DNA of 64,000 nt from Puccinia triticina. Its lineage: Eukaryota > Basidiomycota > Pucciniomycetes > Pucciniales > Pucciniaceae. The translations under genes and the position numbers were made by a program. Where the stretch lies: contig NC_070563.1 of assembly GCF_026914185.1 (NCBI RefSeq), positions 1,488,001-1,552,000 of the forward strand, given 5' to 3'. Below are positions 35,534 through 45,949 of this stretch, one piece after another; the stretch's first letter is position 1, and each line of letters starts with the position of its first letter. Below the pieces are notes generated by a model that worked only from the letters and a program-made list of their open reading frames with translations, was not told the origin of the DNA and ran no database searches.

Positions 35534-36177
35534 CAACAATGGGCCCATTAGCACTAGCGTAACATAGTGTTGCTTTTTTCTGCTACTCTACGGCGGTGCT
35601 ATTGCTAGCGGCCAGATTTCACGCTGACACTACTCAAAGACAAAAAAAGCTCATAGGAAGAACTAGCATAGTGTTAGAAGTTGTTTTTTGACCGCCACCA
35701 ACACTAAAATTTACCATGGATAGCATTAGTGTAGGAAGAAGCTATGTTCAATGTTAGAATAGCTTTTGTCTATGCTAACGCTGCCTCAAGAAAATGGGCA
35801 GAAAAAGCCCAGTTTGTTCCACACGTCACAACTACAGCAATGAAACTGGACAGAAATGACAGTCTGGTTTTGTTTGCGTCTACACAAAAAAAAAAAAAAC
35901 AGAAAAACCAGCTACTTGTTTCTGCCCAATTTATCCCGTCCTAGCAACGCAGGGATTCCACTCCGCTACCGGCCTACCAGGAGGAAAAAAAATCATTTAG
36001 TGGCCAATGTTCTACGCTAACGGTTAAACCAGCTAATTTTTTTCTGCAATAAGACTTTTTTTAGAGTTACATAGCACAGATTTTTAGAGCCATAAAATAC
36101 GGCTAACACTGAAGATTACTGGCCAAAAACAATTGCCACTACGCTAATGTGTAGCAAATTGTAGTGCTCCATTGTTG
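35534..36177. mobile_element. 644-bp non-coding element, CAAC ends, 7-bp duplication AAAGGTT, iterated TAGCG word
   Basis: Starts CAACAATGGGCCCATTAGC and ends GCTCCATTGTTG; AAAGGTT flanks both ends (35527-35533, 36178-36184). The body repeats TAGCGT/ACGCTA-type words in both orientations (ACTAGCGTAAC, GCTAGCGGCC, CTACGCTAACGG). No ORF of note. A CAACAATGGGAGGTTACGC string at about 36263 looks like the end of a second, broken copy. Shares 7-bp duplication and CAA start with 36785-37183 and 56668-57075. Confidence 0.8.
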
Positions 36178-36349
36178 AAAGGTTTCAAAAATTTGCTGTG
36201 ACGCTGAGAGAAGGATAACCCAAACAGTTATCAAAAGCATTTTAGATTTTAAATGATTTTGGCAACAATGGGAGGTTACGCTACCAGTAACGGTTGTGTA
36301 ATGGAATCCGTGCTGTTATTGTTACAATAACAGTGGATAAGCTTCTGTT

Positions 36350-37335
36350 ACATTTTCTTTAATTTCCCCTCTCTTCTAAGCCTTTTGATGAACAGGAGGG
36401 AATCCTCCCAACCATTGAGTGTATTGATGATAGGGAGGTAATCCTCCCAGCCATTGAGTATATTGATGACCAGGAAGGAATCCTCTAGGGGATCAATATA
36501 CTTGCTGACCCAGGGATACCTCCTGGCCCTCCAGTTGAAGAGGTACACATAATTCTTTGACTGGAGGAATCCCTCTGATTGAGGAGGGATGTACACCTCT
36601 TTGAACGGAGGGATCCCTCTGGCCAAGGAGGTTGTACACCTATTTGACAGGGAGGATCCCTCCAGTCAAGGAGATGGAGGTGTACAGACCTCTTTGACCA
36701 AGGATCCCCTCCAGTTGAAGGGGTGTAACTACCTCCTTGACTGTATGGATCCCTGTGGTCAGAGAGGTGTGCATAGCTTTTTGACAAGGGTGAAAGCGCT
36801 GCACTTCAAAAAGCGCAGCGGCTTTGGTGGCCGCTGCACTGCGCTGAAAGTAGCGGCCCCGCCTGCTGCGCTAGTCTGGCAAGAAGCGGGGACCCGCTAC
36901 TTTCGGCGGTAGCGCAGCGGAACCATCGCTGCACTACCGCTTTTTGAGCTGGCCGCGTAGCGCTCCCCCGCTGCCAGCCAAAAAAGCGCAGCGCAGCCCA
37001 AAGCGCAGCTTTTTTGGTGGCCGCTGCGCGGTGCTGAAAGGAGCAGCCCTTCCTGCTGCGCTACCGCTTTTTGGGTCGGTGAAAAAGCACGGCCCCGTTT
37101 TTTTGGCTGACCGCGCAGTGGGGAACCGCTGCGCTGCGCTAAAAGACCGCTTTTTTGTAGCGCAGCGCAGTGTTTCAGCCTTGTTTTTGACCAGAGGGAC
37201 TCCTCCAGTCAAGAAGGTGCACGCACCTCTGGCCAGAGGGATTTCTCCGCTTGAGGTGGCATTTACACCTTCTGGTCGGCTTCAAACAGAGGTCCAATCA
37301 ATCTGGCCCACCAGGATGGGTGGTATGTACCCGCT
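36350..37335. repeat. array of short palindromic units around GGATCCCTCC / GGAGGATTCC
   Basis: Units of about 40-50 bp such as GGAGGGATCCCTCTGGCCAA and GGAGGTGTACACCTCTTTGA repeat from 36390 to 36780 and resume at 37190-37260, interrupted by the element 36785-37183. Each unit contains two small palindromes (GGATCC and GTGTACAC types). The long minus-strand ORFs seen here are by-products of the repeat. Outer borders were not found. Confidence 0.7.
36785..37183. mobile_element. 399-bp non-coding element, CAAGG ends, 7-bp duplication TTTTTGA, iterated GCGCAGCG word
   Basis: Starts CAAGGGTGAAAGCGCTGCAC; the right end is its imperfect inverse (GTGTTTCAGCCTTG). TTTTTGA is present on both sides (36778-36784, 37184-37190). 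Between them AAAAAGCGCAGCG, GGCCGCTGC and AGCGCAGCGG words repeat, GC-rich against an AT-rich host. Inserted into the GGATCC array. No coding capacity. Confidence 0.85.
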
Positions 37336-37437
37336 TTTTTTCCTACCCAAAGCCTGAACACCCGCACCTGTATCTGGCAACTGCAGGCAGTGTTCCAAGT
37401 ACCTGCTGGCGGGTACCGGGTGCCCAAGTTCCATCTC
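37336..37437. mobile_element. truncated GGTACC-type hAT MITE
   Basis: Contains GTACCCGC, GCGGGTACCGGGTGCCC and ends in CAAGTTCCATCTCTA, the right terminus seen in the intact copies (CCATCTCTA, reverse complement TAGAGATGG). No left terminus. Confidence 0.6.
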
Positions 37438-37861
37438 TATCTGGATGTTACCTGGATGCTTTCAGGAATTTTGGGGTGATATCAACTGCCCCTGGAAGGT
37501 TGAAAGTTGGATTTGGGTTTCCAAAACATCATATCAGGACGTGGGTATCAAGCATCAATTAAACCAACCTGGTGTGTCAGGGGTGTCAAAATTATTCTGC
37601 AGGTGAAATTATTGATGGGACAAACTGGGACTGAAACTGAAGGAGGATTCTGGGCTTACAAAGGGTTTGAAAAGTGTGAAATAATATTGATTTCAGTGAG
37701 GAAAATATCAGAAGAGACTGGTAAGGTAGCGGAATTGATAGGCTTACTAGAAGCATAACTATCTACAACCATGTGTAAACAGCATACAGGTGACTCAACA
37801 GAAATGCCCCCTGCCATGAAATGGTGGGACCCCTTCTACCTTGCAGCAGAAAATCACAATT

Positions 37862-37930
37862 CCCAGGTCAGGTATTGAACCCAGGTCCTGCGCTTTCAAG
37901 TGTGCTGGTGCACCAGCTAGCAAAATGAAA
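37862..37930 (-). other. weak tRNA-derived (SINE-like) segment
   Basis: The minus strand has GGGTTCAATACC (a B-box-like string) and TAGCTGGTGCACCAGC (A-box-like) at tRNA spacing, but stems pair poorly. Possibly the head of a SINE, into whose neighbourhood the MITE at 37954 inserted. Confidence 0.3.
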
Positions 37931-37953
37931 CACATCTCTGCATTGACCTCAGT

Positions 37954-38132
37954 CAGAGATGGCAAACGGGTACCCGCGCGGCGGTACCCGGCACCCGCCG
38001 GCGGGTACTCATCAGGGTCGCGGGTACCGCCGCCGCGGGTGCCAAGTACGGGTACGGGTATCTGTTTTGGGCCAAAAAAGCAGGCGGTACCCGGACACGC
38101 GGCGGGTACCCGGGTACCAATTGCCATCTCTA
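37954..38132. mobile_element. 179-bp hAT-type MITE with GGTACC words, 8-bp duplication ACCTCAGT
   Basis: Left end CAGAGATGGCAAACGGGTAC, right end GGGTACCAATTGCCATCTCT plus A; both flanked by ACCTCAGT (37946-37953, 38133-38140). The YAGAGATGGCAA terminus with an 8-bp duplication is the hAT pattern. The inside is a run of GGGTACCCG, GCGGGTAC and GGCACCCG words. Confidence 0.9.
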
Positions 38133-38849
38133 ACCTCAGTACATTTTACACACTGCTTATTTCTGGCTGCAAACTTGCAAAGTCAGCTATGGAATTCTCT
38201 CTGTGTGCCAGTGCACCAGCAGATTCAAACCCTGTGCAATGTGGAGGTTGTGGGTGCACTTATCAGATATGACCAGGATGTTCCATGGGAGCAATATCCT
38301 GGTGACATTCTTGTTGGGGTGAGATGGTGATGTTTGCATTTGACCAAAATCAACTGGGGCATCAGGCTGATGCCAAAAATCTCCCAACATCATCCTGGTG
38401 TCACAGGGTGTTGCACTAACACCTTGGCAACACCAATATCAGGGCAATGCTAAGAATCTGTTCCATTGCACCATTGGTGTAAACCCATTTTTTTCAGGGG
38501 ATCTTGCAAGCATGATTGTGTAATCCCACCAAGAACCTTTTTCTTTATGCATGCATAGACCAACTTTGAACACCATAAATGATTCATGGCACTTTGCATC
38601 AAGTTAAACATACAGCTAATCCATAAAACTTACAAGCTTGCGGAAATGCATTGTTTTTTTCTGTTTTTTTTGCACACACCCAATTTTTTTTTCACCTCCA
38701 AAAACTCCCCTGCCCTGGACTGAGCAAGCAGCCCCCAGCTGAATAGCCTAGCGCCAATTGGAAATCAGAAATACCTGCCCACCCCCTTCTCTTCTCTCAA
38801 CGGCAGTTTTGGAAATGTGGCGACTGCACTGATTACTGAGGGTATGCAA

Positions 38850-39885
38850 ATTTTCATCTTCTCATTTTCAAGAAGACATAGTTCTGATCCTGTGAATCAA
38901 GCTAATCAACCAAACTTTCTTTTTAGGTATCACAAGGCAAAGATGGGTTTTTGTAAATACTCTGCCACAGTCCCATCCTTACTGGATGGCAAGACACTGA
39001 CCAATGTCAACACAGCCTTTGCAGACAAAATCAGCCCCAAATCCCTTTACCACTGAACCAATCTGTATTAGAGGACATGGTCAGTTGTTTGTGAACCTGC
39101 AGCTTGCCGCAGCAGGGGTTGGCCATTTGACTTGAATGACAAGGGCCTGCAATTATCTGCAATATGGTCTTCAAAAAGCCAACTGTTTATATTGATGAGA
39201 TTCAGAAGGCTTTGAACACCATGGTATAACTGTTTGCTTGAAAAATATTTACAACACCCTGCATCACTGGTTACAGATGTCAAAAAAAAATATTCAAAAA
39301 GTTAATCCAAAACAGGATTTGCAAGAACAGGCTTGCTATATTGCTTGTGTTGGCTGTATACCAGCATCAAACCTAGTTTTTACAGGTAAGCCTGAATCAT
39401 TTCATATCTGCTTGTGCTTGGCCTGCCTGGCATTCTCAATTTAGATGGGTCAGGTGTTTCTCTTGAGGTTGTTGCAAGAACAAGAGGATGGGCACCATTT
39501 GGAGAGAAAACTCAAAGGGCCCTGCCCAAGCAAAGTACACACTCACATAATGTCATTCCTGCAATATATTTGACAGGCTTGGACTCAACCTGAAAGATAC
39601 CGGCAATGAATCCATTTCCAGACCCAAAGAAATTGCTAGTCATGGACAATGCACAAATACATCATGACAGGAGAATTTCCAAGATCATTGAGCAGAAAGG
39701 GTGACTCATTCTCTATCTCCCAGCTTATTTGCCTGACCTCAACCTAATCAAGAAAGGTTTCAGTGTCTTCAAGCCTACTCTCAAGAAAAACAAAGATCTA
39801 CCTGCAGGGGGAGATGATGATTATGATATCATCAATGGCTTTTTGCAGCTTGTATTTACAACCAAGTTGATTTGAAAGCTCTTTT
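38850..39885 (+). pseudogene. Tc1/mariner (IS630-type) transposase pseudogene
   Basis: Plus-strand pieces in several frames: an HTH-like block (GWPFDLNDKGLQL...), a linker (MSKKNIQKVNPKQ, then QACYIACVGCI), DGSGVSLEVVARTRGWAPFG around the first catalytic Asp, KLLVMDNAQIHHDRRISKII with the second Asp, and LPAYLPDLNLIKKGFSVFKP where the third acidic residue (normally LNPIEExF) is Lys. Several stops and frameshifts. Clearly dead. Confidence 0.75.
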
Positions 39886-40101
39886 GTGGTTCAGGATATT
39901 GTGTTAATTAAAATTTCCCTTTTTGTTATCACTATCTTTTCCTTCATTTGTATATGTTTCTTAGTTTCAATTAAAAATGAGTTGCAAAGAATAGTGCTTT
40001 CATTTCATTTTTCTCCTGGCAGGCAAAAGCCATATGATCAAGAGAGATGAAAACTTGAGGAAAGACTTGCACAGAGGTAATGTTTCATTTATTTCAACAA
40101 G

Positions 40102-40182
40102 CACTGCCAGCATATTTGGCTGGGTTGAAGTCATCCCAGTTTAACTTGGATAAACCCAGCCCAGCCAATTATTCTGGCAGTG
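40102..40182. mobile_element. 81-bp fold-back element, CACTGCCAG ends
   Basis: CACTGCCAGCATATTTGGCT is mirrored by AGCCAATTATTCTGGCAGTG at the right, with GGCTGGGTT / AACCCAGCC inside. No clean target duplication. Confidence 0.65.
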
Positions 40183-41685
40183 AATTTGGACTTATGTCAG
40201 CCGGGCTACTATATTAAGTAGAGCCCAGCTAACTTTTTTATGTAAATTGATGTAAATAAACTGTGGCGCAATAGCACTGCATAAGAAAAAGATAAAAATA
40301 AAAATTGTTTTAAAATGTAATATTATATATGAGCACCAGCACAGGAGCGCCGCGCCTCAGTAAATAAGAATAGAGAAAAAACTCCCTATCTCTAGCCCCT
40401 CAAGAACTCTGTCCTCTGTCAAGACAGAGGGGCAAGTTAGATGACAAGTTAGTCATAAGAGTATGAGTAAGATATTGCACAAGAGGGTCTAACAAGAAGC
40501 TGCATGTGAGCTTGGATCTTGTGCTTTGAATGGACGACGGTAGCTTGGAAAATACCATACTCCGCAACCTTGCAAGATCTAGCAAAAAGCAAAATGACTA
40601 ATATGTAGTCTCGGCCCCAGAGACCTGGTAAATACCAGGAGATCTGGAGCTGAGAAATCCTGAAAAACTCAAGACACAACCTCAAGAAACCAAGCCATTG
40701 AGATTGGTCAAGAGGTAGTTTAGGCCTGCAAAGAATGCAACCAGGTGCAGTTGTTATTGCAGATGTTTCAGGATTCAGAAGATTACTTAAGAATCTTATA
40801 ACAGACTTGACATCTATAGATCACAAGTATTCCATAAAATACAGCAAGCTTCAATCACTTTTGTGATTAATAGATCACAAGAACTACCCCGAAAACAGTG
40901 ATGAGGCCGCTCCCAAGTTAGGGGCCAAGATGATCTGGAGAAACCAGCCTGGCCCATTGGCATGACTAATAATAGCCTGACCAAGTCTGCTTGGCCAGAG
41001 TAGTAGAGGAAACTCTGATCCAACTCCAGCCAAGCAGGTTTGACACTAGGAAAAGGACAAAGAGATCTATCCAAAGATCCTTTGCCTCTTAGTACACGGA
41101 AAAGAATATAAAAGGCGGGCCTTTGAGCAAGTGAAGGCCCCCCAGAATTGTCAACCACTTCATTGCACTGCCAGCCTCGACCCCGTCAACTCAAGACTTG
41201 TTTTCCCGCTAGCTCTCTGCTGGAAACATGACCAGATCCCCTGCTTTTGCCTAAGGATTTCCTCCATTGAGTGAGTCCTTTATTTCCTTTATTCTCTATT
41301 GGATCAATCTCCAATACTCCTGGGAACTGTAGAGTTCAAACACCCCTGCTTTGCAGGCCCCAGAAGTACAGGCACCTAAGCACCCCTGCCCAGCAGGCCC
41401 TGTAGCTCTCTGGAGGGCACTTAAATACCCCACGCGCTTGCGGCCCCTCCGTTAAACATCATCTAAAAATAATAATATTATTTTTGTATCTTGCGCTCCT
41501 CTGCGCGCTACTGAACGCCATCGCTGGTGTAGCTAGAAGAGAAGTCCTTCTCTTGGAATCACCCAAGCCTGAAAACTTAGCAGATAAGAATTTGGAGAGA
41601 GCAGAAAACACCATTTTACAAGGCAGGCAAGACTCTTTAAAGAGCAGAAAATATCATTTTTACAAGCCCAATAGAGCACAGATGC
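40183..41685. other. gene-free stretch, possible LTR with promoter-like box
   Basis: No gene. AATATAAAAGGCGGGCC near 41105 is a good TATA-like box, followed about 300 bp later by CCTGCTTTGCAGG and CCTGCCCAGCAGG hairpins and CTCCGTTAAACA (ends near 41456). This could be a solo LTR on the plus strand, but I could not fix both ends. Confidence 0.35.
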
Positions 41686-42870
41686 TGTGAGAATAAAGTT
41701 TGCTAAGTGTGTAGAAATGACCACTTCTGCCTTCTTCAAGAATATGTATATCCAGCACCGGGAAAATAAAATAGTCAGTTGATGACAAGTGACATCACAC
41801 CAGCTCCAGCCAGCTACCCCCATCTATCCAATATCTAACCACTATCTACCCCAATCTCCCAACCATCTGCTCAGCTTCCAAAATTTACCAAGGAGGTCCT
41901 GTTCAGTTTTTGATGAGCCCAACTGATCCTCAGTTCTGTCCTTTGGTACCCAGCTCATAATCAGCTTTTTTGCCCAGCTCATACTTGCTTTTTCACACAG
42001 CTCACTCTCAGAATTGGAATAGAGCCTTTTGACTAGTCCTTGTCTAGGTGATGCTCAGCTTTGTACTAGTCCTGGCGCAGCTGATGCTCAGCTTTGTAGC
42101 AGTCCTTGCTCAGCCTTTTCATAGTCCTGTCCCAGCTGATGCTCAGCTTTGACCCAGTACTGGGCCAGCTGGCCATCTGATGCTCAGCTTTGACCCAGTA
42201 CTGGGCCAGCTGGCCATCTGATGCTCAGCTTGCTGAGTATCAGCTGAGCCAGGCCAGAGAAAAAGATGTGAATCAGCTTGGACAGGACCAGAGCTGAAAA
42301 TCAGCTAGGCTAGGGCCAAAGCTGAGCATCAGCTGAGCCACGGCCAAGGCTGAGAATCAGCTGTGCCAGGGCCAAAGATGATCATCAGGTGGCTGGTGCC
42401 AAAGCTGAGCATCAGCTGGGCCAGGGAGAAAACTGAGCATCAGCTGATCCAGGGTAAAAGCTGAACATAAGCTGGGCCAGGGCCAAAGCTGAGCATCATC
42501 TGGTTTTGTCACATTGAGTGCTTTGATCCTGACACCTGTAATGTGAGCCCTAGATGTCCTGGTGTAGATTATCAGCATTGGAGCAGTGTTGGAGCTGAAA
42601 ACAAAGCTGTTTCATGTCACTTGCCATCAAGTGACTACTTTTTTTTCCTGGTGCAGGATGAGTGATTATTGATGTCTTGGTTCCTCACTTCTACTTTCCG
42701 CTAGCCTTCAGCATTCCACAATGAGCCTGATCTATAGAGTAATAATCCACAAGTGAAGAAGCTCTGCACTCTGCAAGCACAGGTCCGCAATAGCAATGCA
42801 ACAAGTAAGCAATATAAGGGTCACGTAAAACTCTCCTAATACTCTAGTATATCTGTAAGTGGTAAGTACG
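41686..42870. repeat. LTR copy split by the 41756-42653 element (relative of 50166-51021)
   Basis: 41686-41755 (GTGAGAATAAAGTTTGC...CTTCTTCAAGAATAT) and 42657-42870 (TGAGTGATTATTG...CCGCTAGCCTTCAGCA... GAGCCTGATCTATAG...) together match the first 290 bp of the LTR at 50166-51021 in the same orientation. The interruption is the CACTA-like element. Confidence 0.8.
41756..42653. mobile_element. 898-bp CACTA-like element, ~45-bp ends, 3-bp duplication CAG, large internal inverted array
   Basis: Left CACCGGGAAAATAAAATAGT..., right its inverse ...ACTTTTTTTTCCTGGTG; the ends match over about 45 bp (GTCACTTGATGGCAAGTGACAT type). CAG lies on both sides (41753-41755, 42654-42656). The core is a tandem array of CAGCTGATGCTCAGCTTTG units from 42030 to 42235 facing the same units inverted (CAAAGCTGAGCATCAGCTG) from 42240 to 42505, so the interior can fold as one long hairpin. 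No coding capacity. Confidence 0.85.
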
Positions 42871-42904
42871 GTGATATGTTTTAGCTGGCCTGTCCTTTCA
42901 AATG

Positions 42905-43118
42905 ATGTTGGAGATGTCACTTTGCACCCGGGTACCCGTTGGGTACCCGGGTACCTGCCTCAAATTTCCAGGATTCTGGACACCCACACCCGGCACCCGC
43001 TGACGGGTACCTGGGTGCAAAAGGCAGGTACCCGCGGGTACCTGCAGCCATCCCTCTTGATGACCGAACTTCCCAGTCATCAAGAGGGCTTTGTCCCCTT
43101 GATGACCGGACAGACCGG
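42905..43118. repeat. GGTACC-type block plus CATCAAGAGGG palindromes (broken hAT MITE)
   Basis: Begins GGAGATGTCACTTTGCACCC and GGGTACCCGTTGGGTACCCG, continues with GCGGGTACCTGCAGCCATCC, then palindromic CATCAAGAGGG / CCCCTTGATGACCGG units up to GACCGGTGTGG. Same two building blocks as the intact element 58068-58880. Confidence 0.6.
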
Positions 43119-43153
43119 TGTGGTGAGACCTGTGAAACTCCATAAAATATTAT

Positions 43154-43224
43154 GTGTCCTATGGGAGTTGAACCCATGTCTCTTATATCCATGTCAAGTG
43201 TACTAACCACTGTACTAAGGATGC
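43154..43224 (-). other. tRNA-like sequence, probable tRNA pseudogene or SINE head
   Basis: The minus strand has an A box (TTAGTACAGTGGTTAGTAC), a perfect T-arm (ATGGG TTCAACT CCCAT) and B box GGTTCAACTCC. D-stem GTAC/GTAC pairs. The acceptor stem pairs 5 of 7 and the anticodon loop lacks the invariant U33, so a functional tRNA is unlikely. Confidence 0.55.
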
Positions 43225-43667
43225 TTGGATATGAATGGCTGCAGGTGGGTGAATGAACATCCAATGGTGTCACATGAATATCCCTAATTGAGGGTAAGAC
43301 CTGTAAATGACAGGTCATGAATGAGTGACACCAGCAGGTATGATAAAGCTAAGAGTAGCAGAACCACAACCTGACAAGATCACTCAAACTCATACATAGT
43401 ATTTCAAGCCCATATAAGTGGAAAATCCCTCATTATTATAGCAGAATCAGAATCTACAGGTCAATTTATCCTGGGTCCCATCTTTCTTACATATGCCTGG
43501 TTATATCAAGGGTGGGCAGTTACGTTATCAAGTTATCCATTAATTTCATCTGTAAGTTAGATTTTGGTGGCCTACATCTTTTTTTATTGGCAATTCAAAT
43601 AAAACAAAGCTTTATGTGGTTATAATGAATCACTATCAAGCAACACAAAGATACAACGGAAACTCTA

Positions 43668-44590
43668 TTGCACATCTCTACAGCTTTTTACAGTCAGTTG
43701 CAGCCAGATTTTCATCTGGATAACTGCCCACCCTTGGTTATATTATTTCTCTTATTTTTCTCTTTTCCTTATTATCTGTTACACGGCTACATATCACAAA
43801 AACAGTCACAGACCAAACTTTTCACAAGATATTCCCTCCCATTTATTATACAAGAGCATCTTTATACATAGTACAGATAAATACATAATTCAGAAGGCTA
43901 AAATCACTCTAGATAAATAAGTTATAACCCCATCAGCATCTGGCATAATTAGTACTATTACCTCATCCAGTCTAGTCACCCCAACTGAAGAGTACATAGT
44001 TTAGCCTGAAGAATATTCTAGTGAAACCCCAGCCAGTTGTAGTAGTGGAATTGCCCCAACCAAATGTCCTTCCCCAGTACAGAATAACCCCAGACGTAAA
44101 CCCCAACCAGTTGCACAGGGAAGGCATTGCCCCACTATTTCCCTTGATTATTATTTACCCCAATGTACTAGATCATTTATAAAGATTACACTCATCAGTT
44201 GTTGTTTCCTTTCCTCTCATGCTTGCATTAGAATAGTAAATGATACATACTAGCATTCATCACCTTTATCCTTGAGAAATATCATCAGAGACAGATAACC
44301 CTCATTAAAACCAGAACAGATTACCTTAGTGAAAAATTGACAGAGAACCAGATAAATCCTTGAATTCTCAACCATTCTCCCTTCTCAAACCCTCATTCTC
44401 CCCTCCTTGCAGGTTGTCCTTTTAAGACTCCAGTAATAGTTCTCACTAGAATAGAAGTCAGCCACAAAATTATTTTTATTCTTAGTGAACCCTTCTCCCA
44501 GAGTTATTCCAGGAGGGTAGTCTTACCAACACCCAAGCATCTTATCATACTTATCCCCTCCAAGCTCATCTCACCCAGTTGAGAAGTTCC
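43668..44590. repeat. T/C-rich LTR-like repeat, relative of 3420-4290
   Basis: Shares with 3420-4290 the ordered landmarks of a pyrimidine-rich start, GAAGTCAGCCACA, CTTAGTGAACCCTTCTCCC, AAGCTCATCTCACCC and GTTCCACA at the end. ORF 43668-43871 is a by-product. Function as LTR is likely but ends are not confirmed. Confidence 0.45.
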
Positions 44591-44735
44591 ACACCAGTCA
44601 TTGAGAGGGCTCTGTCCCCTTGATGACCGGACAGACCGGTCATCAAGAGGGCTGCAGTCCCCTTGATGACCGGACAGACCAGTCACCGAGAGGGCTGCAG
44701 TCCCCTTGATGACAAGAAAGACCGGTGTAAGACTC
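44590..44735. repeat. palindromic array of CATCAAGAGGGCT units
   Basis: Three units of about 45 bp of the form GGTCATCAAGAGGGCTGCAG / TCCCCTTGATGACCGGACAG follow one another. Each unit is itself an imperfect inverted repeat (TCATCAAGAGGG with CCCCTTGATGA). It starts CACACCAGTCATTGAGAGGG and ends AAGACCGGTGT. Confidence 0.75.
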
Positions 44736-45164
44736 AAAAGTGGTAATGAAACCCTTTTGCTGAATTTTGAAGGGTATGATGGAGTTGCAAGCTCTGCCCT
44801 TCTGTTATCAGTCAACAAGACCCACCAAGTTCAGCTTGGCAAGTTTTATTAAGTGATAGGTCTGGTCTGTTCCAGATGAAATCTTTTTGACTGGCAACGT
44901 GTAAGTGTTTTAATTACTTTTTATAAAGGTTGAATTATTGTTACAACAGTTGAATTATTGTTATAAGGGTTTTTAGGATTTGAGTGTGGTTGAGTGTTGG
45001 GTGACTTGTGAGTTCTGGGTGAGGAACTGGGGAGCAGACCACTGGGGGTGGAGAGAGCTCCTTTTATAGACAAAAGTGGAGCCTCAAAGGGGCTTGTGGG
45101 TTAGGGTTTCAGCTAATCTAAACAGCAGGGTGAGGTATTCTAGCTGTTGGGAGTAGATACAAAT

Positions 45165-45280
45165 GATGTCATAACCCCTCAGGGGCGCATGAGTGGTGTC
45201 AGAATATACAACAGAACATTCTAAACATGCCAGGGGTGCATACATGATGTCGGAATATATAACAGAACATTCTAACACAT
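45165..45280. repeat. two tandem ~55-bp direct repeats
   Basis: CAGGGGCGCATGAGTGGTGT...GAATATACAACAGAACATTC is followed by CAGGGGTGCATACATGATGT...GAATATATAACAGAACATTC. Surrounding 44740-45690 has no gene; 45597-45700 matches 59425-59535 (ATTTCTGG...ATCTTGAGGYCTA...CTACCACAC), another dispersed repeat. Confidence 0.75.
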
Positions 45281-45694
45281 GCATAAGTTGTCAGTAGACT
45301 GCATGAGCTGTCATACAGGGGTAATTAGTGTATACACAAAGTCTGAGGCTGCAGAAACAGTGTAAATGATTTCATACTATGTATATAAAGGAGTGTATGT
45401 AGTTAATATGTAATGAGTGCAGCCTGACAGGGAGATGTATGTTTGTATCCTGTGATGTGTATAAGTCTACTACTGTGAAACTTTGGTTGGGGCAGGTGAC
45501 AGCTGGGTTACTGGGGCTGGTTGTGTGATAAGTGTCCATGAGGTGTAACTTCCATACTAGCAGGGGTGCTTCCAGTGGTGACTAGGGGTGAAATTGGCCG
45601 TAGAATACATTTCTGGGGTCCAATTGGTGGTATCTTGAGGCCTATTTGAGTAATTATGTGGCATAGAAAAACTTTTTATTTTTCCACTTTTCCG

Positions 45695-45945
45695 TCTACC
45701 ACACTGGTCATCAAGAGGGCTGCAGTCTTGATGACCGGAAAGACCGGTCATCAAGAGGGCTGTGTCCCCTCAATGGCCGGACCGACTGGTAATCAATCTG
45801 CAGTCCCCTTGAGGACTGGACAGCCCTCTTGACCAACAGACTGGTTATTGGGCTGCAGTCCCCATTGAGGGGACATTTGGGGTGGGTACCCGGGTACCCG
45901 CCTTAAAAACCCAGAATTCATGATACCCGCACCTGTTGAGGAACT
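45695..45945. repeat. CATCAAGAGGG palindrome array ending in a GGTACC block
   Basis: Same two building blocks as at 42905-43118 but in the opposite order: GGTCATCAAGAGGGCTGCAG units, then GGGGTGGGTACCCGGGTACC. Borders unresolved. Confidence 0.6.
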
Positions 45946-45949
45946 CTGT

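Noticed and set aside
36348..37357. Several 90-137-aa ORFs on both strands
   Set aside because: Products of the GGATCC and GCGCAGCG repeat arrays, which stay open in many frames.
43154..43224. Functional tRNA gene
   Set aside because: Anticodon loop lacks U33 and the acceptor stem has two mismatches; called tRNA-like only.
44590..44735. CRISPR-like array (regular repeats with short spacers)
   Set aside because: Eukaryotic context, units are palindromes without unique spacers, and no cas genes.
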